Assembly (NCBI GenBank): GCA_977006965.1 | Contig: OZ345368.1 | Location: 1,550,001 to 1,614,000 of the forward strand | DNA from: Phymatolithon calcareum | Taxonomy: Eukaryota > Rhodophyta > Florideophyceae > Hapalidiales | Reading direction: 5' to 3' | Length of the DNA stretch: 64,000 bases | Shown here: one piece after another, positions 33,979 to 45,659 of the stretch | Position numbering within the stretch: the stretch's first letter is position 1 | Layout of the letters: every line of letters begins with the position of its first letter | Translations under genes and position numbers: made by a program | Notes under the pieces: generated by a model | What the model was told of the DNA's origin: nothing | What the model saw: only the letters and a program-made list of their open reading frames with translations | The model's database searches: none

Positions 33979-35731
33979 ATGGCGCCTCTAACGCCTGAAC
34001 AATTTGCCAATGAAGTCTCAGGAGTTAAAGCTGAACTTCATGCCATGGCAGATATGTGCTCTGACAATCATCATGTCAAAGTCGCTCTTCTACCTATGCT
34101 CGCCGTTCTCGACCTCGACAAAGATTCGATGTTTGAAAATATAGAAGAGGAACTAACCCCTGAGATTTAATTGCACCATTCGCTTTGGAATACTCGCATA
34201 TACAAAATTGTTCGTCGCCTTTTTGATGCACTTGGATTACAGACCGATAGAGGTCCTGGCAACCCGATTGCAAAAACTACTTCCCGAACACTTTTCTAGT
34301 AAGACCAAGCCATGCTCGCCGATGCACTGAACCGTATCGATATCAATCGACGCCGTGGGGTAGCATCTGCCGTAGAGCAGGAACCAACTCCTGCGCCGAA
34401 TTGAATTCGACCACAGCAAAACCAAGCCGCGCACCAGGATAACGCCGGACGCGCAGCATCTGGTATTCAGCAAACCTTCAAGAATGACGACTACAAGTTT
34501 TCTGGCCATATGCATAGTAAAATATCCCTGCATGTTATTCGGTGACGATACCTGACCGCTGTCAGCAGCCAGAAAATCATAGGCGAAATTCAAGTCTTCC
34601 TGCTTGTCCATTGCCTCTAGGGCCCAGCGGAAGAGTCCTATTACTCTCATCTCCACGACATCGTCCCCACCCTCGGTGAGGCCTTCCAAAAGCTGGAACA
34701 GAAATTCAAAACTCTGCTGCACCAACTACACACATGCAACTACTTGAAAGATGTGACGTTCGAGTCGGTAAAGGGCGAGCACCAATGCAACGACATAGAA
34801 GCTTTGGAGCACATTTACAAGCGCATACTCACACTCACGCCACAATCCAGAAGATGCGAAAGTCGACATGCTGTATCACGCCACGAAAGGATACACTTGG
34901 TCTAAGACAGCCCTCGCGAACCAAATGGCGCAGTCTCAATCATCCAATACAGAGTGGACTTTTGACCAGTTCAAACAACATTTGACGACGCAACTTGCCG
35001 CCTCTACCGAGCGCAAACCGGGAAGTGCTTTCCACGATATCTCCGGATTCGACACAAAAAAGCCTGAAGCCACAGCCGCGTTTTACAACGCAGGAAACAC
35101 CTCTATGCCTATGACGTACGGCATCACCCCGAGTGCACCTAGGCTATTGGAAGCGCCCGTACACTATGGAAAAACATACGCCAATCCGCCCAAGCGGCCA
35201 GTAGCAAATTCAAGATCAAAATTGAGTACCGCCCGCCCTCTTGACATCGCGTCCATGTTGCGTGCAAATGTCACAGGTGGACCTGGTAACCGCATCAAAC
35301 ATCGTCTTTCTGTCTCAAAGCTACAGCAACTCAAGGCGAAGACTCATTGCCTAAGTTGCAAGGAGATCGGTCACTGGCGTCGAGAATGCCCGAACCGTCG
35401 TACACCAACCACTCTCTTGTCTGAAATGCTCATGCAAGAGCTGGACGGTAGACCGGATGCAGCAAAAATTGTCCTCTGGGTAATCTCAGAAGACGATGAC
35501 GAGTATTCAGCATACCTCACTTTTGCATCGACTTCACCGTCGACATTTCTAGCCGCAACCAGTATCGGTGAGAACGGAATTCTGGACAACAATAACACTT
35601 TCGATGACATGTTCGGTGTTGTCACTGAATGCCTAGTGTATGAAGACGCAGCTTCTGAAGAGGATGCAAACGCTCTTTCAATAACTTCTTTGACGCTAAC
35701 CGGAACGACCCGGATTTTTAGAGGCCAGTGA
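33979..35731 (+). pseudogene. Copia gag region, broken
   Basis: Starts ATG 33979 (MAPLTPEQFANEVSGV) and meets a stop at 34168-34170. Coding-like reading then continues in another frame with further stops. The frame 34868-35731 carries the nucleic-acid-binding knuckle CLSCKEIGHWRREC (CX2CX4HX4C). Gag forms the particle that packages the RNA. A minus-strand frame at 34237-34725 is a shadow of it. Confidence 0.8.
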
Positions 35732-35798
35732 AGCAAGGGGGGAACCCTCACTGGCATATACATGCACATCAGTGCGTGGAGATGTGATGCCCTCGGAA

Positions 35799-36137
35799 GC
35801 ATCATCCGAAGACGATTTCCTTCAAGAGTTCAGTCCGGACTCTGATGATGACGAAAACGAAAAAGCACAGACTCAACCCGACCCCAGAGCTATCAAGCAG
35901 AACCAATCCAGCAGCAACAATTCAGAGCCGCTACCACCACGCGATTTGAACCTTGGAATACAGCGTAAGCCACCCGACGACGGATTGAAAAACAAATCTT
36001 CTCGTCGAAAACGCCGGCTTCACCAAAGCCAGTACGAACGAGTAACGTCTAAGTTACTCCGTCGGAGCAGCGCCTCAGGTGGCGCTGATCATACGCATCC
36101 GCATCCTGGATGCCGCATACTTGGAAAGTGCCGATAG
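35799..36137 (+). pseudogene. Acidic/basic linker between copia gag and protease
   Basis: An open frame with an acidic block (EASSEDDFLQEFSPDSDDDE) and then a basic block (SSRRKRRLHQ). It occupies the gag-protease junction of the element and is probably part of the original polyprotein, now separated by frame changes. Confidence 0.5.
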
Positions 36138-36212
36138 CTAAACAGACGACCACGCCACAATTTGCCGTCCCAATAGGTTCAAAGGCAAAATGTTTGTCAA
36201 GTACCACTCGAC

Positions 36213-36989
36213 TTGATACAGCTGAAGGACTTGACCCCAGAACGAAACAAAGAACGATTTCATGGGGCTCTTATAGACACCGGCGCGCAAAAGTCTGTGA
36301 TAGGACTACGTCAGGCAAAAGCCTATTGCATAGAAAACTCAATCCCTTTCAAGCTGAGCAAAAGCCATCAGATCTTTCGCTTCGGGAAGGGTTCCGCCAC
36401 TGCCATGGGGAAGCTTATGATACTCATTCCTACACCGTCGAACATGATACCCGTAGAGGTGTGTGTTATTCGAGAAAGGATACCATTCCTGATTGGCCTG
36501 GACATAATGGATTCACACTCCATACAGACCCTAACTGTGACCATCGAAATCGAATGCGTTGCTGGGAACTGGAAAGTACCAGCCACCCGACAGTTGGGAC
36601 ACGTCTACTGGAAGTGGGAAAGCATAGCATCATCTTTCCTAACACGTGCCAACCTCGAGCGATTGCATCGCCACCTCCTCCACCCTTCAGCGCGTAAGCT
36701 GTATAACACGCTTGCCAGGGCAAACCCTGACAACTTTGGCCCTCACATCCGTCCCGTTCTAGAGGAAATCTCCAAAAGCTGTGAGACGTGCCAAGTATAC
36801 TCACCACGCCAGCTCGTCTTCCGAATAATAGACCCCGATAAGGTCCTATTTAACCAAACTCTAATGCTTGACCTCATGTACCTACAAGACCAAAACGGCA
36901 AAAACAGTCCTGTATTACACATTGTGGACGCAGGTACAAAGTTCCAGGCTCCCGCATTTATTCCAAACTCGTCCACCGGTGGTGTATAG
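36213..36989 (+). pseudogene. Copia protease and integrase N-terminal half
   Basis: IDTGAQKSVIG is the aspartic protease active site. LERLHRHLLHPSARKL with CETC about 40 residues later is the HHCC zinc-binding domain of integrase, followed by QTLMLDLMYLQDQNGKNSPV with the first catalytic Asp. A stop at 36987 (TAG) interrupts integrase; the reading resumes with TFLRIWCAYIGLPECMLTDQ, which includes the second catalytic Asp. Confidence 0.88.
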
Positions 36990-37097
36990 AACACATTCTT
37001 ACGCATTTGGTGTGCTTATATTGGATTACCTGAATGCATGCTAACTGACCAAGGATCAGTATTTGTATCTCATGAATTGAAATACAACTGCTAGCTC

Positions 37098-38627
37098 ATG
37101 GAAATCCAGCTAAAGCACACAGGGAAAGAGAGCCACAACTCACTTGGTCCAGGTGAAACGTACCACAGTATCCTCCGCCGCATATATAACAAAGTGCAAA
37201 CAGACTTCAGAGCTGTGCCTCCTGAGACCTGCCTCTCCCTTGCCATCAAATCTGTCAACGATACCGTTGGACCACATAGTTTTTGCCCATCACTTCTTGT
37301 TTTCGGAATTCTTCCTAAGCTGCCTGATATTACCCCGCGAGATTTCCCTGACCAACATCAGCGGAAGCAAGCCCTTGTCGCATCACGGAAGGAGTACGAG
37401 AAGATATTTGGAAAAAGACTGATTTCCCGGGGCCTCAAGTCCATCCCACCCCCATCCGCGCGCAACAAATTCCTCCCCGGCGACTTTGCTTTTGTCTACC
37501 GCGAAGGGCTAAAGCACTATACAGGCCCACACCTCATCGCATCGATCAATGGAAAGGAAGTACGTCTTCACACTGGCGATGCAACCGGGCCCCGTCCCTT
37601 CAACATCGCGCAGCTTCGCCCAGCGGAAGTGGCCCCAGTTAGCGATCCTATGTCGAAGCCGGACTCCTATTCATGCGGACCTCCCCGAGTTCTTTGGTCT
37701 GAAGCTTTCCACCCTGGAGACCCGCGTACCGCATTGTTTGACGATTCGAAACGAAAAGAAATCCTCGGACTGATCGAACGAGGGACGTTCCGCTTGGTTA
37801 TCGAGGAGGAAGCTGGCCCACACCCCAACGTCATACCGTGCCGATACGTCCTTTCGATCAAACACGATGGTGATCGTAATGTGAGACACAATGCACGATT
37901 CGTACTCGGAGGACATCGAGACCGCGAGAAGCATTTTGCTGTGCATAAGACTGTCAATCTAAAGCAGTCCTCGTTACTAGCACTCGCAACAATTTTGGGT
38001 CTAGATGTTTGGTCACTGGACGTGAAACAGGCATATTTGCAGTCTGGATCTGATCTTAAGCGAAAAATCTTTATACGACCGAAAGAGATGAATCTGGGAA
38101 AAGGCGAACTCATCCAGATTGTCAAACCGCTGTATGGTCTCACAGAAAGCGGCGACTACTGGTGCGAAACGTTTGCCAAGTTTCACCAACACAACGTTCG
38201 CATGCAACAAACAACCGGCGACTTCGCACTGTTCTTCCGCCGTGAGACTGACAAATTCATAGCCCTCTCCGGCGCATACGTCGACGACGTCATACAGGCT
38301 GGAACAAAGGAGACGAAGAAGACACTCCAGGAGGCGATCAAGTCTGAGTTCGAGATTACGACATCTGATATGTCGCGATTCATCTTCACAGGATTACTTT
38401 GCGACTCTTCCAATCCAAACTTGCGCAGATTGTGCCAGTCTCACTACATTCGTCGACTCTGGATTTTACCAACTAATGCATCGTGGCCACATTTCCGCTC
38501 TCTACGCGCAAAGCTTCTCTGGGTTGTCCATACAAGACCCGACTTCGCCTGTGCAGTCTCTCTTGCATCACAAATCACTGAAAAAGTTTCACAGAAAAGG
38601 CTATCTCCAGCACCAACCGTATCGTGA
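37098..38627 (+). pseudogene. Copia integrase C-terminus and reverse transcriptase
   Basis: A 509-codon frame. The first third covers the end of integrase (FCPSLLVFGILPKLPD, GDFAFVYREGLKHYTGPH). RT follows: PCRYVLSIKHDGDRNVRHNA, RFVLGGHRD, DVWSLDVKQAYLQSG with the first RT Asp, KPLYGLTESGDYW, and GAYVDDVIQAG with the intact YVDD box. RFIFTGLLCD and RPDFACAVSLASQITEKV lead towards RNase H. It reverse-transcribes element RNA in the particle. The frame breaks before RNase H. Confidence 0.92.
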
Positions 38628-39170
38628 CCTACTTGAAATCTACCCCTGATCTCTTCCTGCAGTTTCCGAAGCTGGACAAAAACACACTCCGCCTGTTTGT
38701 ATACGCTGACGCTTCATTTAACAACCTCCCAGACAACCGCTCGCAACTCGGATTCTTAATTTGTTTGGCTGACGCATCAAACCGATGTGCAATCTTGCGC
38801 TACTCGTCTTACAAGTCATCACGGGTGACGCTCGTCCATGGCAGGCAAGACTCTAGCTTTTGTTGACGCCTTCGACAACGCTTACATTATTCGCCACGAT
38901 CTGAACCGGATACTTCGCAAAACAATCCCGATCTTAATGCTAACCGATTCGAAAATCTTATTTGACATCCTCACCCGTGCCAGATATACCACAGAACGAC
39001 GTCTCATGGTGGATATTTCCGCCACGCGTGAAGTTTACGACCTGAAACTCATCAACAGTATTGGACTTATTTCTTCCGAACACAATCCCGCCGACGGGCT
39101 TACTAAAATCTCAAGTAACAAGGCTTTAGCAAATCTAGTCAAGTCTGAACGCCTAGATCATCCAGTGTAG
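38624..39170 (+). pseudogene. Copia RNase H, frameshifted
   Basis: Frame 1 (38624-38866) has LFVYADASFNNLPDNRSQLG with the first catalytic Asp. A frameshift at about 38828-38850 shifts reading to 38838-39170: AGKTLAFVDAFDNAYIIRHD, LMLTDSKILFD with a catalytic Asp, and SEHNPADGLTK. Related elements usually have Glu where this copy has Lys in AGKTLAF, so the catalytic Glu is probably lost. Confidence 0.85.
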
Positions 39171-39227
39171 CAATTCGTCATCCGGCACTCGGATGATGTG
39201 CTCCGATCTGCAAAAATGGGGCGTGTG

Positions 39228-39647
39228 AGAGCCAAGGACTGACCGTTTGTCTGTCCGTTCATCTCGAGCATGCTGAAACGCAGTCAGCACGACTCAAGTC
39301 AGTCGCACCTTCTGTCTAGTCGTTACACTGTAGGTATCGCGACGCTCAGATAGCTTGACGGAGATCATACATCTGAGCTCCACTTCCGCGACTGTATTTA
39401 GCTAGCATAGCATGACCCTTGGTCAGAGTTCTGACCAAGTCATCGTTTCCCATTACACGATCTTGCTGAGCACATAGCTCTTCGATCAAGGCCTACATCT
39501 GGGTTAGCCCAGAGTATCCCCGCCCGCACTGAGTTCACATCCGACTCCATCCAGACATCGAGCTGGAGTTCCTCGGATTATCCTCACTGCGGTTCATTTT
39601 CCGTGTTACACCCATAGCTCACTGCAGCCATTGGGAGTTGCCGATCA
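39228..39647 (+). repeat. Copia 3' LTR (420 bp, uninterrupted)
   Basis: TGAGAGCCAAGG...GCCGATCA followed by the TTGAT TSD. It provides the empty-site sequence for the MITE in the 5' LTR. Confidence 0.93.
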
Positions 39648-39830
39648 TTGATAGACGTAAATCGAGTTTTCGCGTGAAACGACAATAGTTTAATATCAAT
39701 TTTTCATTCTATCGTTTTTCAATTCTTTATTAAATTAAGTGCTGTGCACTCTGATAACATCCAGTGCAAAGATATAGGCAGCCAATAATAGTTTCTTACA
39801 AATGTGCTCTGTTTATGAGTCGAGAAACCG

Positions 39831-40416
39831 TTGTTTTTGTTGACGCGAGAAAACACGAACTGATTTCATGTAACTGACGTACGAAAATGTGAACTTGGAC
39901 CGATAAATATTTAATAGTTCATCTGAAGTTGAGCATTTTCAGCGCTCATATCACTTTCATTCTAACCGAGTTCTATTGGCCAGATGATCTTCCCAACCCG
40001 GTCAACCTTTAACTTGTAAAACCTGATTCGGGAAAAATAAGTTGGAAGCTTAAATTCGATTGTTTATTTTGGCGTTATGAAGATTTTTTTATGTTGTAAA
40101 TCACTACATTATTCCTCGGAGAGGAGAAAAATAAACGTTGGATTTTCCAAAGAATTTGAGAAGGGGAAGAGGAAAAAATAAGTTTTTTCTCACTTAATTT
40201 TTGTGCAGAGGGAAGAACAAAATAAGTTAGTTTTTTTCTAATATTTTGAAGACGTGAACAGAAAACAACAACTGTATAGACGCGGACCGCTTTATCATCG
40301 TTTCGGTTCGTAGTGGTCCACTGAAAGAGTCATTTTTGTACTTTGTGTGCGAGCTTCCATTGGCGACCAACTTGTTCTTCTCAAAACTGCGTGTTTTCTC
40401 GCGTCTACAAAAACAA
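39831..40416. mobile_element. TIR-bounded remnant, about 586 bp
   Basis: TTGTTTTTGTTGACGCGAGA continued by AAACACG at 39831-39857 is repeated inversely at 40390-40416 with one mismatch. No TSD is evident and the inside has no coding signal. AT-rich GAAAAATAAGTT-type words recur within. Probably a non-autonomous DNA transposon. Confidence 0.6.
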
Positions 40417-40423
40417 GTCGTAT

Positions 40424-40569
40424 GTGTAACGTAAGCCGGGATAACAAATGTGTAAAACGTACTCGTACCTGGCCCTCGTGGGTACAATAGTCCCTCGGGC
40501 TCCACCCTCGAGTCCTTGCCTGGTACTCTTACGTTCTACTTTCATTTGTCATCCCGGCTTACGGTACAC
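40424..40569. mobile_element. 146-bp foldback MITE
   Basis: Ends GTGTAACGTAAGCCGGGATA (+ACAAATG) and, inversely, GTGTACCGTAAGCCGGGATG (+ACAAATG); 25 of 27 bases agree. Flanks are AT on both sides. The inner parts also pair (ACGTACTCGTACC with ACGTAAGAGTACC), so the whole element can form a hairpin. Confidence 0.75.
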
Positions 40570-41718
40570 ATCTCCTTAGTCAATGCGGGGCAATGGTCAT
40601 ATCAAGTATTATTGACCTGGTTGTTGGGACGTATTGACTGCTTATTTTCTGTAGAGGTGCAATACTCACGAGTGTAGATCGACCCAAGGCAATTGTGTCC
40701 ACCAGTGTCTTGTATTGTATTCTGCATTCTCCCAAAAGAGATTCGCAGTGCTTCGAAAGTCTCAGTATTCTCCATCCTACCATATCGTTGGTACCAATGA
40801 AGAGGAAACTATTGATGAAGATGTTATTCACCAGAAAAGACGAAAGAAGAGTCGCTACTATACGACGAAGAAGCATCTTTCTAAAATATCCGGCCCAAGC
40901 TTAACCACTGATGATAGGACAACACGATAGTGAAAGAAGACTTCATTTCATCTGATAGTAGCTGGAGAGCAAGCCAGTTTTTCAGAAATGTAAATAACTT
41001 CGAGAAGAGACAGGGGAGTGAGATTGCTCGAAGATGAACAGACCAAGTCCTGTGCAATAAAGAGAACTAAAGGAGTGAGACTGAAGCTGGCATATGGACA
41101 TGCAAGTGGAGGTAGGCGCAATTCAAGGGCTTTGGAACCTTCGACTGGTATTCGAATTTAATGGAGTTCGGAAATCCAAAGCAGCAAAGCACCGTGGGCA
41201 TGCGCAGTGCCACTCGTGGACCTACGAATTGGACCTCTGGCATTTCGTGTCCAATCATTTGTCCGAAAAATACGTGAATTCCCACAAAAAGAATGGCTGT
41301 TGTAGCTCTATGGGGCTCTGATCGCGAACGGAGATGAGAGCTGGTGGGAACCCATTACCTATAGGGTCTTATAATTTCACATTCGAAGGGCTATGCCATG
41401 AATCATCGCAGTTCGTCGACAAAAAAGACTGCACATGCTTTTCGCATCGACACCGTCCACCAATGCTAACGTAGAAGATGCCCTAAAGAATTACGATCGG
41501 CAAAAACTCTAGTTCGCGGACACGAAAAAAAGTAATGTAGTAAGAGCTCCACGTTTGCAATGATGCACCGGAGACATGGCAAGAGCGAGGCAGGTTTTCT
41601 GATAACAGGGGGATGGACTCGCTTTACAGTGTTGTCGTCGGGCAGTGCGGACGCGCAGGCAGTGAAGAGTTGGGACAGATTAGACCTGATTCCCTCGAGT
41701 TCGCCTTAAAACAGGGAC

Positions 41719-43442
41719 CATATAGGCGTGAACGTCAGAGGATTCCAGCCAGCTACTTGCATCAGGATTTTCAAATCATTGATTCTCCCCAAATGAGAGT
41801 ATGCCATTCACCTGACCCCGATCACCAAACGTCTGTTATCGGCAATCGAAGCAGCAGCATGTCTTTTCTTCAGGTATGTTTTCGGAAAATATGCCGAACA
41901 TCGAAGGGAGAGGATGCGAGTGCTTTGCCGACTCGCCAGCCCACAGATGAGGAGAGCGCACCAAACTGAAAGGTTCGCCTTAAGCCTGGTAATACGGAAG
42001 AAGTACCTTGAGCTCGCAGAAGAATACCAAGGAAAGAGAAGAAGATCTGGAACATGTGTCAAAGGATATTGGACATCTTAGAGAAGAGAAGCACCTCTAC
42101 GAAGCTCTAAAACAAGCAGAAGAAGGTATGGTATCAAAAACCGGACACATACGGGAAGCAGCAAAAATAAAGACGTTGGAAGAAGAGGGATGGCAAGTTA
42201 AAATTCCGGTCGACAAGCCGAATCAACTAGCAGGAGTGTTACATATGAGGGACAGAACTGCGCGGTTTAGATGTTTGAGATTTCTTTTCAACAGAGCTCC
42301 TTTGTGGAGAAAATCAATTTTAGCGAAGTTCTTTGGGCCCGGTGTTGTGGTTGAGCTGGTTGTGCTCCAACGCACACTACGGTGCATGAAAACGTTCTTC
42401 ACCCAAGTATTTAGCCCTCTCTCTAGAGGTAGGCCAGATAGACTCCGACTTCTGTGCCGAATCCAAGCACTCAACCAAAGACGGGATATCCTTGCCTTCA
42501 AGATGTTGAGGAGAACAAAGGAAAAAGAAAAGAGGTACCTATAAAAGCCGCTTGAGAGCAAAAACAGCCAAGAGCTCCAGTCTACCAGGAACGACATTGT
42601 CGCTATGGAAAACAGGGAACCGTTAGTGGAAGTAACCAAGCACATTCAAGCAAAACAGTCTGCCGAAATGCTTAGATCAAAATTCCTTAAAATGGAAGGA
42701 GATCGTCTCGAATTGAAGAGGAAGAGGAGAATCCCGTATGACAAGACGAGAGAACTACCAGCAATCCTCAAACTCCCGAAGGTGAAGCTCAGGCAATTAA
42801 CGCTTCAGTACATCTGCGGAAGATTTCCGCACATGTCGACAACGAGCATGATGGAAAAATTTGGAAACCGAGCTCGACAGCATATGGAAACGCTGGAAAA
42901 CAATCTGCCAGGATATGAACTGAACGGAGACAAAAGGCTGGACACCGAGAAAGCACTTAACGAGCTCTTGCAATTCAGCAAGACCATCATCGAGTGCATG
43001 GAAAACGAAGAAGGACTGCTCTGAATCAAGAACGAGAAGTTACGTAGATGTCCCTTAGGACAGGAAGCCTATTAGCGGGAACACCACATAGTAGGTAGGA
43101 CGATCTAGGTTCCAAACTTTCCCCACCGCCTATGGCAGACGGTAGTTTTCAACGGTCTGCACACTGGAAGGTAGCAATTGAGGAAGCCTTGCCCGTATAT
43201 TCGTAAGATTGTGAGGCTTTTAAATAAAGCTCAATTGAAAAAAAAATACGGTGCATGAAGATGGACCAAGAAACAGAATATGAATGCGAGAGACTCACTC
43301 GAGCCCTCACAAGGAGAGAAATTCGGATTAAGGAGATATTAGGAGGCTAGTAGAGAGATGAATATAGAAGACTGCGAGAAGCTGCCCTGTTAATCAAACT
43401 GAGGTTTTGGGAGCTTTTAAAATAAATCAACATCTAACCCCT
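41719..43442 (+). mobile_element. 5'-truncated C-family LINE, copy 2, with nested A-LINE
   Basis: C-family parts are 41719-42390 and 43260-43442. The imperfect 13-bp TSD is TTAAAACAGGGAC (41706-41718) against TTAAAAGAGGGAC (43443-43455). It reads the segment after RT (frame-broken from GVNVRGFQPA-like sequence onward), then EDLEHVSKDIGHLREEKHLY, KIPVDKPNQLAGVLH, LFNRAPLWRKSILAKFFGPG and VVELVVLQRTLRCMK. Here the A-LINE interrupts, and MDQETEYECERLT resumes behind it. The C tail GAGGTTTTGGGAGC(T)2 and AATAAATCAACAT closes it. Confidence 0.88.
42391..43246 (+). mobile_element. A-family LINE inserted in a C-LINE
   Basis: Perfect 13-bp TSD TACGGTGCATGAA at 42378-42390 and 43247-43259; the uninterrupted site exists in the C copy at 52.9 kb. 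It starts inside the post-RT region (TFFTQVFSPL...) and, after a frame change, ORF 42605-43024 carries the A C-terminal region: KRRIPYDKTRELPAILKLPK, LRQLTLQYICGRFPHMSTTS, MEKFGNRARQHMETLENNL and ECMENEEGLL. The A tail and an A-run end it at 43246. Confidence 0.93.
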
Positions 43443-43455
43443 TTAAAAGAGGGAC

Positions 43456-43921
43456 ACCACAGTCTGCTTTGCATAGCATACGAGTGCGAAAGTCATTCAG
43501 CAAAGCTGCAGCCCGAAGAGAATTAGAAAGCACTCTGAAAATTGTCCTCAAATTGCTGGCAATAAGATTGGAAATATTATAGCATCGTTCGTCACTCAAT
43601 AGAATTTGTTCAGAAAAGAGCAGTTTGAGAACGTTGAGGACCGAAAAGGTTCTACCGTCGACTTCTCAGTATCATACACCCATCACATTTGTCCCTGGAG
43701 CAGGAACGCAATGTTCTCTTCACTCGATTTTACCCGTACCTCGAAAATCATAGCACGCAGATTTCTGGGAGCTCCGAGGAATTGTGTCAACGTGGACTCT
43801 GGTCACCATTAATATCCAGCTCCCAGCGAGGTTGACCAATGCGACACTGACTCGAATGCACTGATGCAAACGACTGTTCACGCGAAAGAGACAAAATTAC
43901 CTTTCCCGATTGAAAATTTCT
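43456..43921. other. Spacer between LINE insertions, no gene seen
   Basis: Short frames only (for example 43606-43812 plus, 68 codons). No repeat ends or motifs recognised. Confidence 0.4.
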
Positions 43922-43935
43922 GTCATCAAACTCGT

Positions 43936-45645
43936 TTTTTTTAAATTTGGAATTTATTAAACGCCTTCAGCACCACTCATGAGACTGTAAGGGAGATGTG
44001 TTTCGGTCGCTACTCCTCTTGTAGCCCCTTTACTATGGTCGGATGCGCGCAGGCCGATTTCAGTTTAGAGTCGCTGCCCTAGCTGCTAAAACCCTCCTCC
44101 TAGAAGATTGGAGGGAAAAGCTTAGAGTTCGCTTCTCCGGTTTCATAGCTGGTTCAGAAACTTATCTTGCTGGCAAATGCTCTATTCGAGATCGTCGTAG
44201 AATACGATTATGAAGAACAGTACTTGATCGAGTGCTTCTCAGTCACCTTAGTCTCCTCTTCAGTACGGCGGTAAATTCCAAGGTACTCCGCGAGATCGTT
44301 CATAAGAGCTGATACGGTATCCCCGAATTTATTTTCGAGAAGTGTGGTACATCAGGGGAAACGCCCGAATGCCTATTTCACTGCCAATTGGCGGTGTCTG
44401 GCTCTCGGAAGTCAGATAATCACCGGAGAGAACCCGGGAAGATCGTAAGGAATTTTTCTCTTTCTGCTGGACTCCAAGAGTTCTCCTTCGTCTTTGAAGA
44501 GCAAGTCCTTTAGCGATTTCGCTGAAACTCCTTGCTTGAGATAGGGCAGCGCTGTGTCAAAAGGGTCATGTGTTATCATTGCCGAAATGTCTCGAATCAC
44601 CCATTGTAATTCCTCAAAGTCCCTTTCTTCCCTTGAGCAGGCCAATAGGCTCCGTTTTCTATTTCTGGTTCGCTTCAGCATTCGGAGCGCTAAAACAACT
44701 CTCCTATTTTCTGCATTGTGTATACGGAAAAGAAGGCGAAGCCTGGCGTTTCGGTTTTTTGCGTCTGGGCCAAACACTTGTTTTTTTTGAGCAATGTTTA
44801 TTTAAAAGCCCCACAGACTTCCGAAGATATGGGCAAGGCTTCCTCAGTTGCTACCTACCTGGCCAAACACTTGTGTTAAAAATATCTTCTCCACTTCTGT
44901 AATAGCAGTCTGTACTCTTGGCATCCATGGTGGCAGGTGCATGGCGCACTCCCACCTTGGTTGTATCAACGCCTTGTATGTCTTGACTGCTTACAAGTGA
45001 CTAAGGCTCCGTAATGAGAGACCGAGAGATCTAAGTTGATACACAGCGATCTTGGCTTGTCTGATACGCTCCAGCATTTTTGTGTCTGTAATTCCCTGGT
45101 CGCTTAGTGAGATGCCAAGGTAAGAGACTTCTTCGACCTTTGTCAGCTGTTGTCCTGCAAGCTTGAAGATAGAAGAGCTTGTGTCCGCCGAGAGAAGAAC
45201 TTTACTCTTCCCTGATTTCGTATTCCAAATCATCTGCCTGTCTCTGGCCCATTTCGACGAGATATTTAACAGTCTCTGTAGTCCATATGTTGAATTTGCC
45301 GTTAGGAGCACGTCGTCCTCAAATAGAACTGCGGCGATATCGGCGATTTCCCTTGGGACTTGGCTTATTCTTTCTGCGAACTCGTCCATGAACAGATTAT
45401 ACAAACTGGGCCTCAGCGAAGATCTCTAAGGTACTCACCTGTCAATTAGGAACCACCTTAGTTGAGAGTCCCCAACCGGGGATACCCACGATGGCCTCAG
45501 GAACGCCTCGATCATAGGACAAAGGTCTTGCGTCAGGATCGCTCTCATTCGCTCCTGTAGGTATTGTCTTGGGACTGTATCGTACGCTGCAGTCTGGTCC
45601 AATACCGCAATGCAACGTTGTCTTCTTTTCTGCAGCTCCAGTGCC
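43936..45645 (-). mobile_element. B-family LINE, copy 3, with RT and a nested A tail
   Basis: Longest B copy. A 14-bp TSD GTCATCAAACTCGT is present at 43922-43935 and 45646-45659. Minus-strand order: IAVLDQTAAYDTVPR (RT, first Asp), LYNLFMDEFAERIS, VLFEDDVLLTAN (the catalytic FADD box, here FEDD), KVEEVSYLGISLSDQGITD, then the C-terminal region at 44777-44412 (RLRLLFRIHNAENRR, VSAKSLKDLLFKDEG, KRKIPYDLP). Frames are broken around 45405-45434 and by the 79-bp A tail at 44782-44860. The B tail and A-run are at 43936 onward. Confidence 0.87.
44782..44860 (-). mobile_element. 79-bp A-tail insertion
   Basis: Only the A-family 3' end (GGTAGCAACTGAGGAAGCCT..., AATAAACATTGC, A-run) in antisense, inside the B-LINE. 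Perfect 14-bp TSD GGCCAAACACTTGT at 44768-44781 and 44861-44874. Confidence 0.9.
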
Positions 45646-45659
45646 GTCATCAAACTCGT

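Larger units (their letters stand above)
32622..39647 (+). mobile_element. Ty1/copia LTR retrotransposon, decayed
   Basis: LTRs begin TGAGAG(T/C)CAAGGACTGA and end GAGTTGCCGATCA. A perfect 5-bp TSD, TTGAT, lies at 32617-32621 and 39648-39652. The domain order gag, protease, integrase, RT, RNase H is that of Ty1/copia. A purine-rich GCAAAAATGGGG tract sits just before the 3' LTR. The element has an 854-bp MITE in its 5' LTR, several frameshifts and stops in gag and pol, and LTRs differing by a few substitutions and a gap of about 26 bp. It is not active. Confidence 0.93.

Noticed and set aside
34237-34725. 162-codon minus-strand ORF
   Set aside because: Antisense of the broken copia gag, where plus-strand reading shows gag-like sequence.
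36466-36807. Minus-strand ORF of 113 codons
   Set aside because: Antisense of copia protease/integrase.
37667-38143. 158-codon minus-strand ORF
   Set aside because: Antisense shadow of the copia reverse transcriptase.
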